DNA of 64,000 bases from Fibrobacter sp. UWB13 (GCF_900177805.1 NZ_FXAX01000002.1:124001-188000); one strand, 5' to 3'. Numbered from the stretch's first letter, positions 51,783 through 62,124 are shown. The notes: generated by a model from the sequence alone, not told the origin. Translations and numbers: made by a program.

Positions 51783-52592
51783 TCAATACAAGAAAATCCA
51801 GCCAGCCTGAAGCTTACCACGTTTGTCATTTAACGGGATTTCTTCAGGTGCATATTCGAAATACAATCCCCAAGGATGTTTCTTTTTCCAAAATGCACTG
51901 ATTCCAATCGTCAACACATTCACACGATGAGCATACCCTGGATAATTTTCTTTCTCATGCGAAGAACCCAAAACATCTATATAGATTCCATAGTTCTTTA
52001 CTGTAGAACCACCGCTATTAAAAGCCAATCGTTCATAATTGACGTAGGCACCCAAAGAAAATACTTCACCGAGATCAAACATCGCACCGCCGCCAACATT
52101 GTACAGAATAAAACCGTCAAAACGTCCCGTCGGATTTTTCACATTAGGTTCATAATTTTCTTTTTGTTCATTGGAATAATAGCCACCCACAAAAGAGACT
52201 CCCGCCCCTAAATATGCAGGGCCAATCCATTGCACAACACTCGGGCGCACCCCAATATCCATCGGAATTGAAAATGGAACAGACAAAAACAATCCGCCCT
52301 TTTGCCCTGCAAGCGAGTAATCAAACGAAAGCAATTCTACCCTTCCATTGAAAGCCCCACCACCAACAGAGCTTGTTGTATGCGGGGACGAAATTTCTCT
52401 ATTTTCATCGCCCGCGAAAATTCCACTCGCCTCGATAAAGCGAAATTTTTTCTGATCTGACGAATACTTGAGAACCGCCGCATCGCCCAACATGTTCCCT
52501 GACGAGGTCACCGCACACCCCGAAAAAGCCAATGCAGACAAACAAAGAAAAACGGAGCCGACACACCATCTTTTAACAAAAGAAAAGAACAT
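51783..52592 (-). CDS. lipoprotein, probable outer-membrane beta-barrel type
   Basis: A lipoprotein-like signal (ALAFSGC) leads to a 240-residue beta-rich region with strand pairs rich in Gly and aromatic residues (YLGAGVSFVGGYYSN, FILYNVGGGAMFDLG, FSLGAYVNYERLAF) and a C-terminal AGWIFLY. This resembles small surface barrels or lectin-like outer membrane proteins. No family identified. It stands alone between the repeat blocks and the sugar porter operon. Confidence 0.72.
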   Translation of the reverse strand: MFFSFVKRWCVGSVFLCLSALAFSGCAVTSSGNMLGDAAVLKYSSDQKKFRFIEASGIFAGDENREISSPHTTSSVGGGAFNGRVELLSFDYSLAGQKGGLFLSVPFSIPMDIGVRPSVVQWIGPAYLGAGVSFVGGYYSNEQKENYEPNVKNPTGRFDGFILYNVGGGAMFDLGEVFSLGAYVNYERLAFNSGGSTVKNYGIYIDVLGSSHEKENYPGYAHRVNVLTIGISAFWKKKHPWGLYFEYAPEEIPLNDKRGKLQAGWIFLY

Positions 52593-52780
52593 ATTACCTC
52601 CACAGAGTATTCCAACTTAAACTAATTTACCAAAAATAAATTCACAAAATTCGCAAGAAAATTCGCCCACTGTAAGAAAATTATATATATCTATTAATAA
52701 ATAGGACGGGAGCAGTGAAGCCACAACTTTCGACTTATGTAAGAAAACCGTTAGTCCTTTTTGGACTATCGAGATTTATT

Positions 52781-52801
52781 GTAAACCTTGAATTTACAAT
52801 T
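52781..52801. promoter_or_regulatory. inverted repeat TTGTAAA-N7-TTTACAA
   Basis: Perfect 7 bp arms lie 60 bases before the sugar porter start, overlapping a possible promoter (TTGAAT, 18 bases, TATATT). Twin of the site at 19797-19816. An adjacent hairpin (TAGTCC TTTTT GGACTA, about 52755-52771) lies upstream. Confidence 0.55.
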
Positions 52802-52860
52802 TCTTGATAGCTATATTAGCGGCTAATCCATTTGAAAAAATCAAAAACAGAGGTACGAAA

Positions 52861-54255
52861 ATGGCAGTAGAAGACAATTATAAAGTTGGACATGTCGTTA
52901 TGATAACCCTTTCCGCCGCCATCGGAGGGTTCCTTTTCGGCTTTGACTCATCCGTGATTAACGGAGCCAACGTGGCCCTCAAGGGCTATTTCAACTGTAA
53001 CGATATGCAGCTTGGTCTTGCGGTTTCTCTCGCATTGATCGGCGCTGCCATCGGTGCATATTTCGCCGGCCGTCTGGCCGATAAGTTCGGACGTGTGCGT
53101 TGCATGCTTGCAGCCGCCGTCCTTTTCTTTATCAGTGCAATCGGTTCTGGTCTCCCCTTCACCATCTACGATTTCATCGCTTGGCGTGTCATCGGCGGTA
53201 TCGGTATCGGTGTGGCATCCATCATCGCCCCGATTTACATTGCCGAAACTTCACCGGCGCATTTGCGCGGACGTCTAGGTTCCATGCAGCAGTTCGCTAT
53301 CGTTATCGGTATTTTCGTGGCACTGCTTTCGAACTACATCATTGTCCGCATTTCGGGTTCAGCAAGCAACTTGATTATGGGCATTGAATCCTGGAAGGTG
53401 ATGTTCTGGGTCGAAGCCATCCCGGCATTCCTTTACGGTGTCGCCGCCTGGCAGCTCCCGGAATCCCCGCGTTTCCTCGTGAGCAAGGGTCGCATGGAAG
53501 AAGCTCAGAAAGTGCTTTCGATGATTGCATCCGTCGGCATCAAGGAAAAGGCTCAGGAAATCGAAGACTCCTTCAAGACTCACAAGCCGGCCAAGCTTTC
53601 TGACCTCCTCGAAACGGTCGCTGGCAAAAAGCGCGTCGCTCCGATTGTCTGGGCAGGCCTCAGTATCGCTATCCTCCAGCAGCTCGTGGGTATTAACGTG
53701 ATCTTCTACTATGGTTCCATGCTTTGGCAGAGTGTCGGTTTCGGCGAAAGCGATGCATTCCTTACGAGCGTGATTTCCAGTGCCATCAACTTGACCATGA
53801 CTATCGCTGCTATTCTCCTTATCGATAAGATTGGTCGTAAGCCGCTTTTGCTCATCGGTTCTGCAGGAATGACCGTTACGCTTGGCATTCTCGCGTGCTG
53901 CTTCCTCTTCGGTTCCGATGCAAGCGGCAACCTCACAGGCAATAGCGGTATTTTCGCCCTCCTCGCCGCAAACTTCTATGTGGCATTCTTTGCCGCTACT
54001 TGGGGTCCGGTGATGTGGGTGATGCTCGGCGAAATGTTCAACAACCGCATTCGTGCCGTGGCAATCGCAATATGCGGCCTTGCCCAGTGGGGTGCAAACT
54101 TCCTGGTCAGCTGGTCTTTCCCGGTTCTCGTCGGCAAGGACGGCATCGGCATCGGCCCGACCTACTTGATTTACACGACCTTCGCAGCAATAAGCTTTGT
54201 GTTAGTCGCCAAGCTGGTGAACGAAACCAAGGGCAAGAAGCTCGAAGCCATGTAA
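52861..54255 (+). CDS. sugar porter family MFS transporter
   Basis: The ATG at 52861 (AGAGG upstream) gives the usual N-terminus; the frame's earlier ATG at 52804 is rejected. The 464-residue protein has twelve hydrophobic segments, the loop motif RLADKFGRVR (sugar porter GRR/K), the IAPIYIAETSPAHLRGRLGS signature, and PESPRFLVSKGR; the later QQLVGINVIFYYGS and GPVMWVMLGEMFNNRIR are also characteristic. It probably imports a hexose or pentose by proton symport. The deacetylase gene follows 113 bases later. Confidence 0.93.
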   Translation: MAVEDNYKVGHVVMITLSAAIGGFLFGFDSSVINGANVALKGYFNCNDMQLGLAVSLALIGAAIGAYFAGRLADKFGRVRCMLAAAVLFFISAIGSGLPFTIYDFIAWRVIGGIGIGVASIIAPIYIAETSPAHLRGRLGSMQQFAIVIGIFVALLSNYIIVRISGSASNLIMGIESWKVMFWVEAIPAFLYGVAAWQLPESPRFLVSKGRMEEAQKVLSMIASVGIKEKAQEIEDSFKTHKPAKLSDLLETVAGKKRVAPIVWAGLSIAILQQLVGINVIFYYGSMLWQSVGFGESDAFLTSVISSAINLTMTIAAILLIDKIGRKPLLLIGSAGMTVTLGILACCFLFGSDASGNLTGNSGIFALLAANFYVAFFAATWGPVMWVMLGEMFNNRIRAVAIAICGLAQWGANFLVSWSFPVLVGKDGIGIGPTYLIYTTFAAISFVLVAKLVNETKGKKLEAM

Positions 54256-54368
54256 TCACAAGATTTGCTATAAATCAGCCCATCGAAGGTCTCGGATTTT
54301 CCGGGACCTTTCCTTATATAACTATTTTAATTTTTATTGGGTATTTAAATTGTTGTTGGATTAGGATT

Positions 54369-55640
54369 ATGAATTACAAAACATTAGCACTCACTTCTGG
54401 ACTCGCGTTCGGACTCGCAGGCATTGCCATGGCAAACCCCATCAAAACCATTCCTTGGAACGGCCATGTCGGAGCCGTAAGTTTCACTTTCGATGACGCT
54501 CTCGAAAACCAAATCGAAAATCTAAAGCCTGTGCTTGACAAACTGCCCGACGTGCACGTCACGTTTTTCCTCACGAGTATGGGGAGCGGCTATAGGCAAC
54601 AGGCTGACGGTTACGCTGCGCTCGCAAATAGCGGTCACGAAATGGGCAACCATACCGAATCGCATGGGCACCTGACTTCGATTAGCGACAACAGCGAATT
54701 GGAAAAAGAAATCATCCAGTTTGCCGAAAACATCGAAAAGACGCTCGCGGACAACGGAGCAAACATACGCGTGATTTCATTTGCCACTCCTTTCTGCGAA
54801 AACAATGACAATATCAAAAGTTTCATCGCCAAGCACCACTTTATCAACCGCGACTGCGGTTGGCATGGGCGCAACGAATGGGATACCGAACCGGACTGGT
54901 TAAGCCTCAGAGCCAAAATCTGGACGCGCTCAGGCGCCACCGTAGACGAGATGCTTTCGTCGCTCGACACGGCGGCTTTCATCGGCAACTTCGAAGGCGC
55001 GAACCCGTGGGACGTTCAAGTGAAAGGCGGTTCCTGGCTCGTCGTCTTAAACCATGGCGTCACTGACGACCAGGGCGACGATTACGCCATCGACCCTGCG
55101 GATATCGAAAAGCAATTCAAGCACGCTATCGAAAACAAGCTTTGGGTCGCACCGTTTGGCACCGTAGGTGCCTATTACCGCGCCCACTTTATCGTCGATG
55201 CAGCCAAAGAAACCGCAACAGACGACGGCTTTACTGTAGAATGGGAAATTCCTAGCGAGTACATGCCCGCAAGCATTCCGCTCCGCGTAAACATCGACAC
55301 ACAAAGCGTTGGCGAAAATGCAATCGTAGAACAGGGCGGCAAAGCCATCAAGCGCGAAAGCGATGGCAGCTACATTATCGAATTCACAGAAAAAAGCCTC
55401 AAGGTTCGAAAGCCCAAAGCCGGCGAAAATCCCAATTCGGAAACGTCACTTCCGGGCGTAGCAAAACGACCGCTTGCAGGTTCCCAAAACTACACAAAGT
55501 ACACACTCTTCGACTTGAACGGAAATGCTCTTGGGAACGTCAACGGCTTTGAAGTGCCGGCAAAATTCTCCAAAGGCACATACATCATCCGCGCCGAAGC
55601 GGCCAGTCAAACGCCTTTAATCAAAAAAGTTCATCGATAG
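54369..55640 (+). CDS. secreted polysaccharide deacetylase (CE4-like)
   Basis: Starting at ATG 54369 (GGATT upstream, signal peptide MNYKTLALTSGLAFGLAGIA), the 423-residue protein has a NodB-homology fold: FTFDDALENQ (motif 1 with the catalytic Asp pair), GHEMGNHTESHGHLT (metal His motif H-x3-H) and a later TPFCENND. A beta domain follows and the C-terminus has the Fibrobacter-type tail (YTKYTLFDLNGNALGNVNG). It probably removes acetyl groups from xylan or another polysaccharide. A REP-like element and a terminator separate it from the GH8 gene. Confidence 0.88.
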   Translation: MNYKTLALTSGLAFGLAGIAMANPIKTIPWNGHVGAVSFTFDDALENQIENLKPVLDKLPDVHVTFFLTSMGSGYRQQADGYAALANSGHEMGNHTESHGHLTSISDNSELEKEIIQFAENIEKTLADNGANIRVISFATPFCENNDNIKSFIAKHHFINRDCGWHGRNEWDTEPDWLSLRAKIWTRSGATVDEMLSSLDTAAFIGNFEGANPWDVQVKGGSWLVVLNHGVTDDQGDDYAIDPADIEKQFKHAIENKLWVAPFGTVGAYYRAHFIVDAAKETATDDGFTVEWEIPSEYMPASIPLRVNIDTQSVGENAIVEQGGKAIKRESDGSYIIEFTEKSLKVRKPKAGENPNSETSLPGVAKRPLAGSQNYTKYTLFDLNGNALGNVNGFEVPAKFSKGTYIIRAEAASQTPLIKKVHR

Positions 55641-55672
55641 CCTTCTTGACCTAACGAAAATACAAGAAATAA

Positions 55673-55705
55673 CTGGATCCTTCGGGCTTAAGCCCTCAGG
55701 ATGAC
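55673..55705. repeat. REP-like element
   Basis: CTGGATCC TTCGGGCTTAAGCCCTCAGG ATGAC, with perfect inner palindrome GGGCTTAAGCCC. Confidence 0.7.
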
Positions 55706-55724
55706 AGGCTGGGATGACATCAAA

Positions 55725-55753
55725 AAAAACCGGGGCTTTCGCCTCGGTTTTTT
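55725..55753. terminator. bidirectional terminator between the CE4 and GH8 genes
   Basis: AAAAACCG...GGC, TTTC, GCC...CGGTTTTT, with a T or A run on each side. It serves the GH8 gene on the minus strand and may also stop the CE4 transcript. Confidence 0.85.
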
Positions 55754-55778
55754 GCAAATTCGCTTGTAACGTTGCGGA

Positions 55779-57962
55779 TTACTTGACGTTGACGCGGTTC
55801 ATTTCAGAACCCACGCGAACGATGTAGGAACCCGTAGCCGGAACGTTAACGGTCAAGCTGCTGCTCATCAGCATGCCACCAGCAATTGCCTTGCCCTGCA
55901 TGTTGTAGACAGCGAACACGCTACCAGCCTTAGCACCATTGATTTCGAGCTTCATGCCGTTTGCACGGACGCTGAAGGTCGGCATCATGGAGACCTTGTA
56001 GAGGCTGACCGGCTTGATTTCCACGCCAGTGAGCTTAACCGGATCAATAGCCTGCTTAGAACCATCGAGGAATTCGACAGCCTTGATGGAGATTTCACCA
56101 ATGCCACCCTTAGCATCCTTGACTTCCCACTTGAGGCCCTTGATAGCCTTGAGGATCTGAGCGCCTTCCGGAGCATTGTTTCTGCTGACCCAGTCAAGAA
56201 TGGTAATTTCACTCTTGCCACCCAAGCCAACGAAACCGTAATCGCTCGGAGTCATATCATAGGTCACTTCCTTGTAGTCTTCGGTGTTGTCAACATAGAC
56301 ACCCGGTTCAGAACCAGCACCAGCGTTTTCGACCTTCTTTTCTTCGTTTTCGTCAGTAATGGTATTGAGGATAGCCATGCGGATCGGGCCAGTAGACTTA
56401 GCCGTCACGCGGATGTACTTAATACCGAGAGCAGAGAAGTCCACACCGCAGCTCTTGTCCTTCTTGCAGTCATCCTTCTTGAAGGAAACAGCGATACCAG
56501 CAGACGGATACTTGAGGGTACCAGCAGCGGCAGCTTCCGGAGTCCATTCCGGTTCCGGACCGATTTCCATAGAAGCGCGGGCAATGATAGAACCATCATC
56601 CAACTTGTAAAGCGGAGAGTCACCAGAATCCGGGACCATCTTGGTACCGATACCGAGCTTGTCGTGGTATGCACCCCAGTTCCAGAGGCCAGAAACACCA
56701 ACAGTCGTATCACCAAATGCCAAGTGTTCACCATCGCCTTCCTTGATGGACGGAGCCTTGGACGGATCCGGAGTGAAGGCGGTAAAGCCAGTCATGTTAT
56801 AGAAGTTCGGCATGTTACCCGTCACGAGGAGGAGGTAGAGCATGTTCAAAGTAGCCGGATAGTACTTTTCACCAGCGACAGAACCTTCACCGCAACCCTG
56901 GGCGGTAGTGCAGCTTTCCTTTTCCTTAAGGACCTTGTAAACCGTACCGAGATAGGTTTCAGCTTCCTTGCTATCGATAGAAGACGTTGCAAGGCCGAGA
57001 CCGCCGGAGAACGTAGAAGAAACAAAGTTACGTTCGTCGCTCTTGTCAGCCATGAAGATGCCACCAGTGTACTTATAACCAGAATTTACGCCACTAGCCG
57101 TGCGGGTTTCCGGAATGAGCCAGTCCACAATCTTCTTGTTGAAAGCCTGAGCCTTGGTATCACCGTACCAGTAATATGCCCATGCCATACGCCACGGCGT
57201 ACGGGCTGCGTCATCGTAGAAACCAATGTCATTGGCAACGGCTGCAGACGTCAAAATCGGCTTGTGAGAGTTCCAGTCGCACCAGTCCGGAACAAGACCT
57301 GTCTTGGAATCCTGGCAAGCGTTCAAGTCCGTATAAGCCTGAGAGATGACGCTAGACCAAGAACCACCGGCAACGTCCTGGAAAAGCTGGAAGTTGGCTG
57401 TCGTTGTATAGCTCGGGTTGAAACCGTCGTTCCACTGGTTACCCGGCTTAATCTTGTTGCTGCCGATATCGTTAGAAGCAATCCAGGTAATGAGGGACTT
57501 ACCGGCAGTGAGGTAAGAAGCATCATTCCACTGCTTAGAAGCCATCACGAGAGCGAGAGCGGCATCGAAGTCAGCGTCAGATGCAGTACCTGTACCGCCA
57601 CTGCATCCGATACGCCAGTTCATACCACCATTGGCACCAACACTGTTGCTTGTCCAAGTCTTATAAAGATTTTTGAAAACTTCCTGATCATCCATATAGA
57701 CGGTAATCAACATACCGTAAGCAATAGCTTCAGAAACGGTAGAGCAAGTTCCTTCCGGAGCGAGCACATAACCATTGCTAGCCTGGTACCAAGCCTGTTT
57801 CCACTTTGCATAGTGGGACTTGATCATGTCCGTATCGGCGTATTCAATAATCTTGCCGTGCGGATACTTCGTGTTCTGCGGAAACGGGAAGTTTCCTGCA
57901 GCAGATGCTGTCACTGCAGTTGCGGCTGCGAGGCCCAGCATAACTTTTACCAAATTCTTCAT
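55779..57962 (-). CDS. secreted GH8 endoglucanase-type glycoside hydrolase
   Basis: The 727-residue protein has a signal peptide (MKNLVKVMLGLAAATAVTAS), a GH8 catalytic domain (about residues 25-400) with the general acid in TVSEAIAYGM (Glu about 78), the family signature ASDADFDAALALVMA (127-141), and aromatic cleft residues (PDWCDWNS, WRMAWAYYWYGD). A second module (about 415-620) is a carbohydrate-binding-like beta domain, and a C-terminal sorting-type domain (MKLEINGAKAGSVFAVYNMQ) ends the protein. It probably hydrolyses beta-1,4-glucan or mixed-linkage glucan outside the cell. Confidence 0.93.
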   Translation of the reverse strand: MKNLVKVMLGLAAATAVTASAAGNFPFPQNTKYPHGKIIEYADTDMIKSHYAKWKQAWYQASNGYVLAPEGTCSTVSEAIAYGMLITVYMDDQEVFKNLYKTWTSNSVGANGGMNWRIGCSGGTGTASDADFDAALALVMASKQWNDASYLTAGKSLITWIASNDIGSNKIKPGNQWNDGFNPSYTTTANFQLFQDVAGGSWSSVISQAYTDLNACQDSKTGLVPDWCDWNSHKPILTSAAVANDIGFYDDAARTPWRMAWAYYWYGDTKAQAFNKKIVDWLIPETRTASGVNSGYKYTGGIFMADKSDERNFVSSTFSGGLGLATSSIDSKEAETYLGTVYKVLKEKESCTTAQGCGEGSVAGEKYYPATLNMLYLLLVTGNMPNFYNMTGFTAFTPDPSKAPSIKEGDGEHLAFGDTTVGVSGLWNWGAYHDKLGIGTKMVPDSGDSPLYKLDDGSIIARASMEIGPEPEWTPEAAAAGTLKYPSAGIAVSFKKDDCKKDKSCGVDFSALGIKYIRVTAKSTGPIRMAILNTITDENEEKKVENAGAGSEPGVYVDNTEDYKEVTYDMTPSDYGFVGLGGKSEITILDWVSRNNAPEGAQILKAIKGLKWEVKDAKGGIGEISIKAVEFLDGSKQAIDPVKLTGVEIKPVSLYKVSMMPTFSVRANGMKLEINGAKAGSVFAVYNMQGKAIAGGMLMSSSLTVNVPATGSYIVRVGSEMNRVNVK

Positions 57963-58003
57963 ATGAATTCCTTTAAAAAAAAGATTTCACCCATCCAAGC
58001 TAA

Positions 58004-58033
58004 AAGATAGTTTGATACTATATAAAAAATCAA
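58004..58033 (-). promoter_or_regulatory. promoter of the GH8 gene
   Basis: Minus strand: TTGATT, 18 bases, TATCTT, about 45 bases before the ATG. Confidence 0.5.
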
Positions 58034-58077
58034 CCCTTCTTTTGTAAAAGGATTGACATAATGCGTAAAATCACACA

Positions 58078-58099
58078 AAAAGTGTTCTTAAAGTGTTCC
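58078..58099. repeat. tandem 11-base direct repeat upstream of GH8
   Basis: AAAGTGTTCTT and AAAGTGTTCCT lie head to tail, about 45 bases upstream of the GH8 -35. Possibly tandem activator sites. Confidence 0.45.
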
Positions 58100-58105
58100 T
58101 ATACA

Positions 58106-60391
58106 TCAACTTACGTTAACTTTTCTTTGCATTAAGGAGCTCATCGTCCCGAGAACCTTCGCCGCGACGAACGGTTTCTCCAAATGAGCATCCATTCCCG
58201 AAGCCATCGACTTCTGACGGTCTTCTTCAAAAGCATTCGCAGAAAGCGCGACAATAGGTAACTTTGAACTCGGATAAAGCTTACGGATAGCCATCGCTGC
58301 CTCATATCCATCCATCACAGGCATCTGCACATCCATCAAAATGCAGTCGTAATAACCCGCCGGTTGCTCGCTAACTTTCGTCACCGCCTCTAACCCATTT
58401 TCGGCACATTCGACAACCATTTCGGCATCATGCAAAAAATCCTGCGCGACTTCACGGTTGAACTCGTTATCTTCAACGAGCAATACACGCTTGCCCTTTA
58501 AAAATTCGGCATTTTCAAGCGAACACGTCTCTACATTTTCCAGGGAAACATCGCTTTCGCTTACAATTTTGAACTGTGTGCGCACATGGACTGTTGTTCC
58601 CAAGCCAATTTCACTCTGGACATCTATTTCACCTCCCATCATATCGACAAGGCGCTTTACAATAGACATGCCCAGCCCCGTTCCCGGCACTCCGCTTTGG
58701 GTCGAAGACTGTTCACGGGCAAATTCATCGTAGATATGTTCCAAAAATTCCTTGGACATGCCAAGACCGTTATCACTTATTTCAAAGTTGAATACCGCAA
58801 ATCCACTAACACGGCACGGGAGTTCTTCAACGGTAAAAACGACACGCCCACCAAACGTCGTAAACTTTTGCGCATTCGAAATAATATTGTACAGGATTTG
58901 GCGCAGGCTATTCACATTGGCGACGACAAAGTTATTCTTGATTGTCGAAAAGTCCCTGACAAACGAGATATTCTTATGCTTCATCATGGGTTCACAGGCA
59001 TCGCAAAGTTCGTCCATGCAGGAGGTAAGATTCACCATACGTTCCTTGAGCGACACTTGCCCGGACTCTATTTTCGCCATGTCTAGCACTTCTTCAATCA
59101 GTTGTAGCAAGAAACCGCCCGACAGGCGAATTTTCCGCAAGGCATCCTGGACATCTACCTGGTTTTGAAGGTGGCGCTCGGCACGGTCCGCATAACCGAT
59201 AATCGCATTCATCGGTGTACGGATATCGTGACTCATGTTGAGGAGGAACTTAGATTTTGCCTCTTTAGCCTCAGCAGCATAGGCATTCGCCTCACGCAAC
59301 TTGAAGTCCAGTTCATCTTGGCGATTTTTTAACCGACGTCTAAAAGCAATCCAGACAAGCGAGCTAAGCAACATCAATCCAAGAATCCCAAAGACAGCCC
59401 CGAACACAACCATAATCTGAGAATACTGGCGCTCCACCCCAGAGTAATTAGGCATCCGGAATCCGGCATACTTGATGACTTTCGCACGAACAGTCTTTGG
59501 AGAAATCGCCAGTATGCTCTTCGTCAAGACAGAAGCCAGTTCACGAGGGACATCTCTTGGAACGGCAATGCGCAAGCCAAGCAACAAGCTGTCGTTATGA
59601 TCAAACAACCGGTCGCGCAAATATTCCGGCGTAAAGACCCACCAATCGTCACCGCCCGCCATGTCATACGTTGCATCAAGAACTATCTGCAACTTCTTGA
59701 ATTTAACGCTATTATCGCCATCGTTTTCTGACGGTTTAACAAATTCATACTTCAAGCCGTATTGCCCTGCAATTTCAGCAAAGAGATCCATCAAGACGCC
59801 TCTTGCGACATCACCATCCATATAGGCGTACGGGAATTTTGCATCTTGAACAGTAACCTTCAAAAACTTGTTAGATTGTTTCAAAGCCTTCAGAAACAAC
59901 CGTTCGCGTTCGCTAAGCACCGATGAATTATTTTGTTCTTTATCAAAATGTTTAAGATAAAGTTGGTTTCTCCAGCTTGGGTTTTCATCATCCATTTGAC
60001 CAATCGCATAATTGATTTCGTCAAGCAAACCCTTATCGGACTTGCGGACGAGAATGCAATCATCATTGGGTCCGACAGGCAAAGAGCAGGTAAACAACGC
60101 CCCTAGATTTTCAGTCTTTTGATTCGATGTTACAAGGTCAATATCGCTACTTTCGAGCATCTTGAGCATGTCGTTCCAAGTCTTATCGTAGCCGACAAAT
60201 TCAAAATTCAAATCGGCATAGCGCGACATCAAGCGGAGCAGCTCGTATACGTAGCCGCCCTTTTCACCCTTTGGAGAAATTTCATGATAGCCGGAATTAG
60301 CGAAAAAGCCCACTTTAACGGTCTGTGGACTCGCAAAGATCTGCCCCCCAACCAGCAGAAAAAACAATACACTTAAGAGCGTTACGCGCAT
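58106..60391 (-). CDS. hybrid histidine kinase with tandem SBP-type sensor
   Basis: I start at ATG 60391; the longer frame begins with TTG. The 761-residue protein has a signal-anchor, two periplasmic solute-binding-protein-3-like domains (VKVGFFANSGYHEISPKG and YAYMDGDVARGVLMDLFAEI), a membrane segment near 325-350, a HisKA domain with SHDIRTPMNAIIG (His about 388), an ATPase domain (NGLGM, GTGLGMSIVKRL) and a C-terminal receiver with ILMDVQMPVMDG. It probably detects a small solute. It lies directly upstream of the GH8 gene in the same direction. Confidence 0.92.
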   Translation of the reverse strand: MRVTLLSVLFFLLVGGQIFASPQTVKVGFFANSGYHEISPKGEKGGYVYELLRLMSRYADLNFEFVGYDKTWNDMLKMLESSDIDLVTSNQKTENLGALFTCSLPVGPNDDCILVRKSDKGLLDEINYAIGQMDDENPSWRNQLYLKHFDKEQNNSSVLSERERLFLKALKQSNKFLKVTVQDAKFPYAYMDGDVARGVLMDLFAEIAGQYGLKYEFVKPSENDGDNSVKFKKLQIVLDATYDMAGGDDWWVFTPEYLRDRLFDHNDSLLLGLRIAVPRDVPRELASVLTKSILAISPKTVRAKVIKYAGFRMPNYSGVERQYSQIMVVFGAVFGILGLMLLSSLVWIAFRRRLKNRQDELDFKLREANAYAAEAKEAKSKFLLNMSHDIRTPMNAIIGYADRAERHLQNQVDVQDALRKIRLSGGFLLQLIEEVLDMAKIESGQVSLKERMVNLTSCMDELCDACEPMMKHKNISFVRDFSTIKNNFVVANVNSLRQILYNIISNAQKFTTFGGRVVFTVEELPCRVSGFAVFNFEISDNGLGMSKEFLEHIYDEFAREQSSTQSGVPGTGLGMSIVKRLVDMMGGEIDVQSEIGLGTTVHVRTQFKIVSESDVSLENVETCSLENAEFLKGKRVLLVEDNEFNREVAQDFLHDAEMVVECAENGLEAVTKVSEQPAGYYDCILMDVQMPVMDGYEAAMAIRKLYPSSKLPIVALSANAFEEDRQKSMASGMDAHLEKPFVAAKVLGTMSSLMQRKVNVS

Positions 60392-60597
60392 AAGCAAACA
60401 TCCAGCCAAATTTTATTATAATTATATTACAATATATATACAATTTTTATAAAAATGGCAATATTGAACATATTAGCACAAAAAGAGCGTTGTGACGGCA
60501 AGCAACTTTTTCAACGAAGTTACAATTTTCTTACACTTGATTTTCAAAATTATATACATTTATTACGTATTGTATTTGGGTTTCAAAGGATTGCGTT

Positions 60598-62124
60598 ATG
60601 GATGTGAAACGCCCTCTTATACTGATTGTTGACGATGTGGCCATGAACAGGGCACTGTTATCGGACGTACTCAGTGACAAATACAACATTATCGAAGCTG
60701 AAAACGGCAACGAAGCGTTGCTGATCCTCCGAGAAAAGACCTCCGAAATTTCACTCGTGCTCCTCGACATGGTGATGCCCGAAAAAGACGGCATGGAAGT
60801 GCTAGCCATCATGAACAAGAACGGTTGGATTAACGAAATCCCGGTCATCATGATCTCTGGCGAAACCGCACATGCGCTTATCGAAGGCGCCTACATGCTC
60901 GGCGTGACCGATTTTATCGGACGACCGTTCGACGAGATGGTCCTCAAGAACCGTGTAAACAACACCATCCGCCTCTACCAAAAGCAAAAGAACCTTTCGG
61001 ACCTCGTCTTAAACCAGATTTACGAAAAGACTCGCAACAACAGCATGATGGTGACTATGCTGAGCCACATTGTGGAATTCCGCAATGGCGAAAGCGGCAT
61101 GCACGTGCTGCACATCAACACCATCACCGAAATGCTCTTGCGCGAACTATTGCACCGTTCGAACAAGTACCAAATCAATAAAAACGATATCGGGATTATC
61201 TGCACGGCATCTTCCATGCACGATATTGGAAAGATTACGATTCCCGACGAGATTTTGAACAAGCCCGGCAAACTCACGCCCGAAGAGTTCAACATCATGA
61301 AGGCGCACACCGTCAACTGTGCCCAGATGCTCAACGCGGTCCCGGTCGGGAAAGACGAACCGTTGATGAAATACGCCTACGAGATTTGCCGCTGGCACCA
61401 TGAACGCTATGACGGCCGCGGATACCCAGACGGTCTCAAGGGTGACGAAATCCCTATAGCCGCACAAATCGTCTCCATCGCAGACGTGTACGACGCTCTT
61501 ACGAGCGAGCGCTGCTACAAGCACGCCTTCACGCACGAAAAAGCACTCGAGATGATCCACAACAACGAATGCGGCGTATTCAACCCCATCCTGATTGAAT
61601 GCCTCGACGCCATCGCCGACAGACTTGTGACTGCGCTACAGACGTTCGACTGGAGTAAGCAAGCGGACAAGGACTTTTACTACATCGCTGATGCGATGAT
61701 GAACGACCAAAATCATCCGATTTACAATCAGGCGTTCAGGCAGTTAATTGACGAACGCAAGAAATGCCACTTCTTTGAATACTCACTGAACGGGATTCTT
61801 TTCGAATACACGTTCACCCCGTCGGTCATAAAGCTTTCTTCAAAGGCATCACAAAAGCTTGGATTACCAAGAACAATTATCGACGAATACAAGCCAAACG
61901 AAGAAGCCAAAGACGTCGCAGAAAACCTCGAAAAGATCAGGAAGATTATACGACGCAAATCGACACCCAAAGATAAGCCAATCCTTATCAAGCAAACATT
62001 CAACATAGACGGTCAAAGCACCCCCTGCAATGTCAAGGCGCTTCAGATTTGGACTAAAGGCGCGAATGATGTTCCGGTCTTATCTGCCGTTTATGGACAC
62101 ATCGATATTTCAAAACAAGGTTAG
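60598..62124 (+). CDS. response regulator with HD-GYP phosphodiesterase-type domain
   Basis: The 508-residue protein has a receiver domain (Asp57 in VLLDMVMPEKDG) and an HD-GYP domain with MHDIGK and HHERYDGRGYPDGLKGDE. HD-GYP enzymes hydrolyse cyclic di-GMP. A C-terminal extension of about 180 residues follows. The motif residues are intact, so activity is likely. It is followed 9 bases later by the Hpt gene, which could pass phosphate to this receiver. Confidence 0.93.
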   Translation: MDVKRPLILIVDDVAMNRALLSDVLSDKYNIIEAENGNEALLILREKTSEISLVLLDMVMPEKDGMEVLAIMNKNGWINEIPVIMISGETAHALIEGAYMLGVTDFIGRPFDEMVLKNRVNNTIRLYQKQKNLSDLVLNQIYEKTRNNSMMVTMLSHIVEFRNGESGMHVLHINTITEMLLRELLHRSNKYQINKNDIGIICTASSMHDIGKITIPDEILNKPGKLTPEEFNIMKAHTVNCAQMLNAVPVGKDEPLMKYAYEICRWHHERYDGRGYPDGLKGDEIPIAAQIVSIADVYDALTSERCYKHAFTHEKALEMIHNNECGVFNPILIECLDAIADRLVTALQTFDWSKQADKDFYYIADAMMNDQNHPIYNQAFRQLIDERKKCHFFEYSLNGILFEYTFTPSVIKLSSKASQKLGLPRTIIDEYKPNEEAKDVAENLEKIRKIIRRKSTPKDKPILIKQTFNIDGQSTPCNVKALQIWTKGANDVPVLSAVYGHIDISKQG

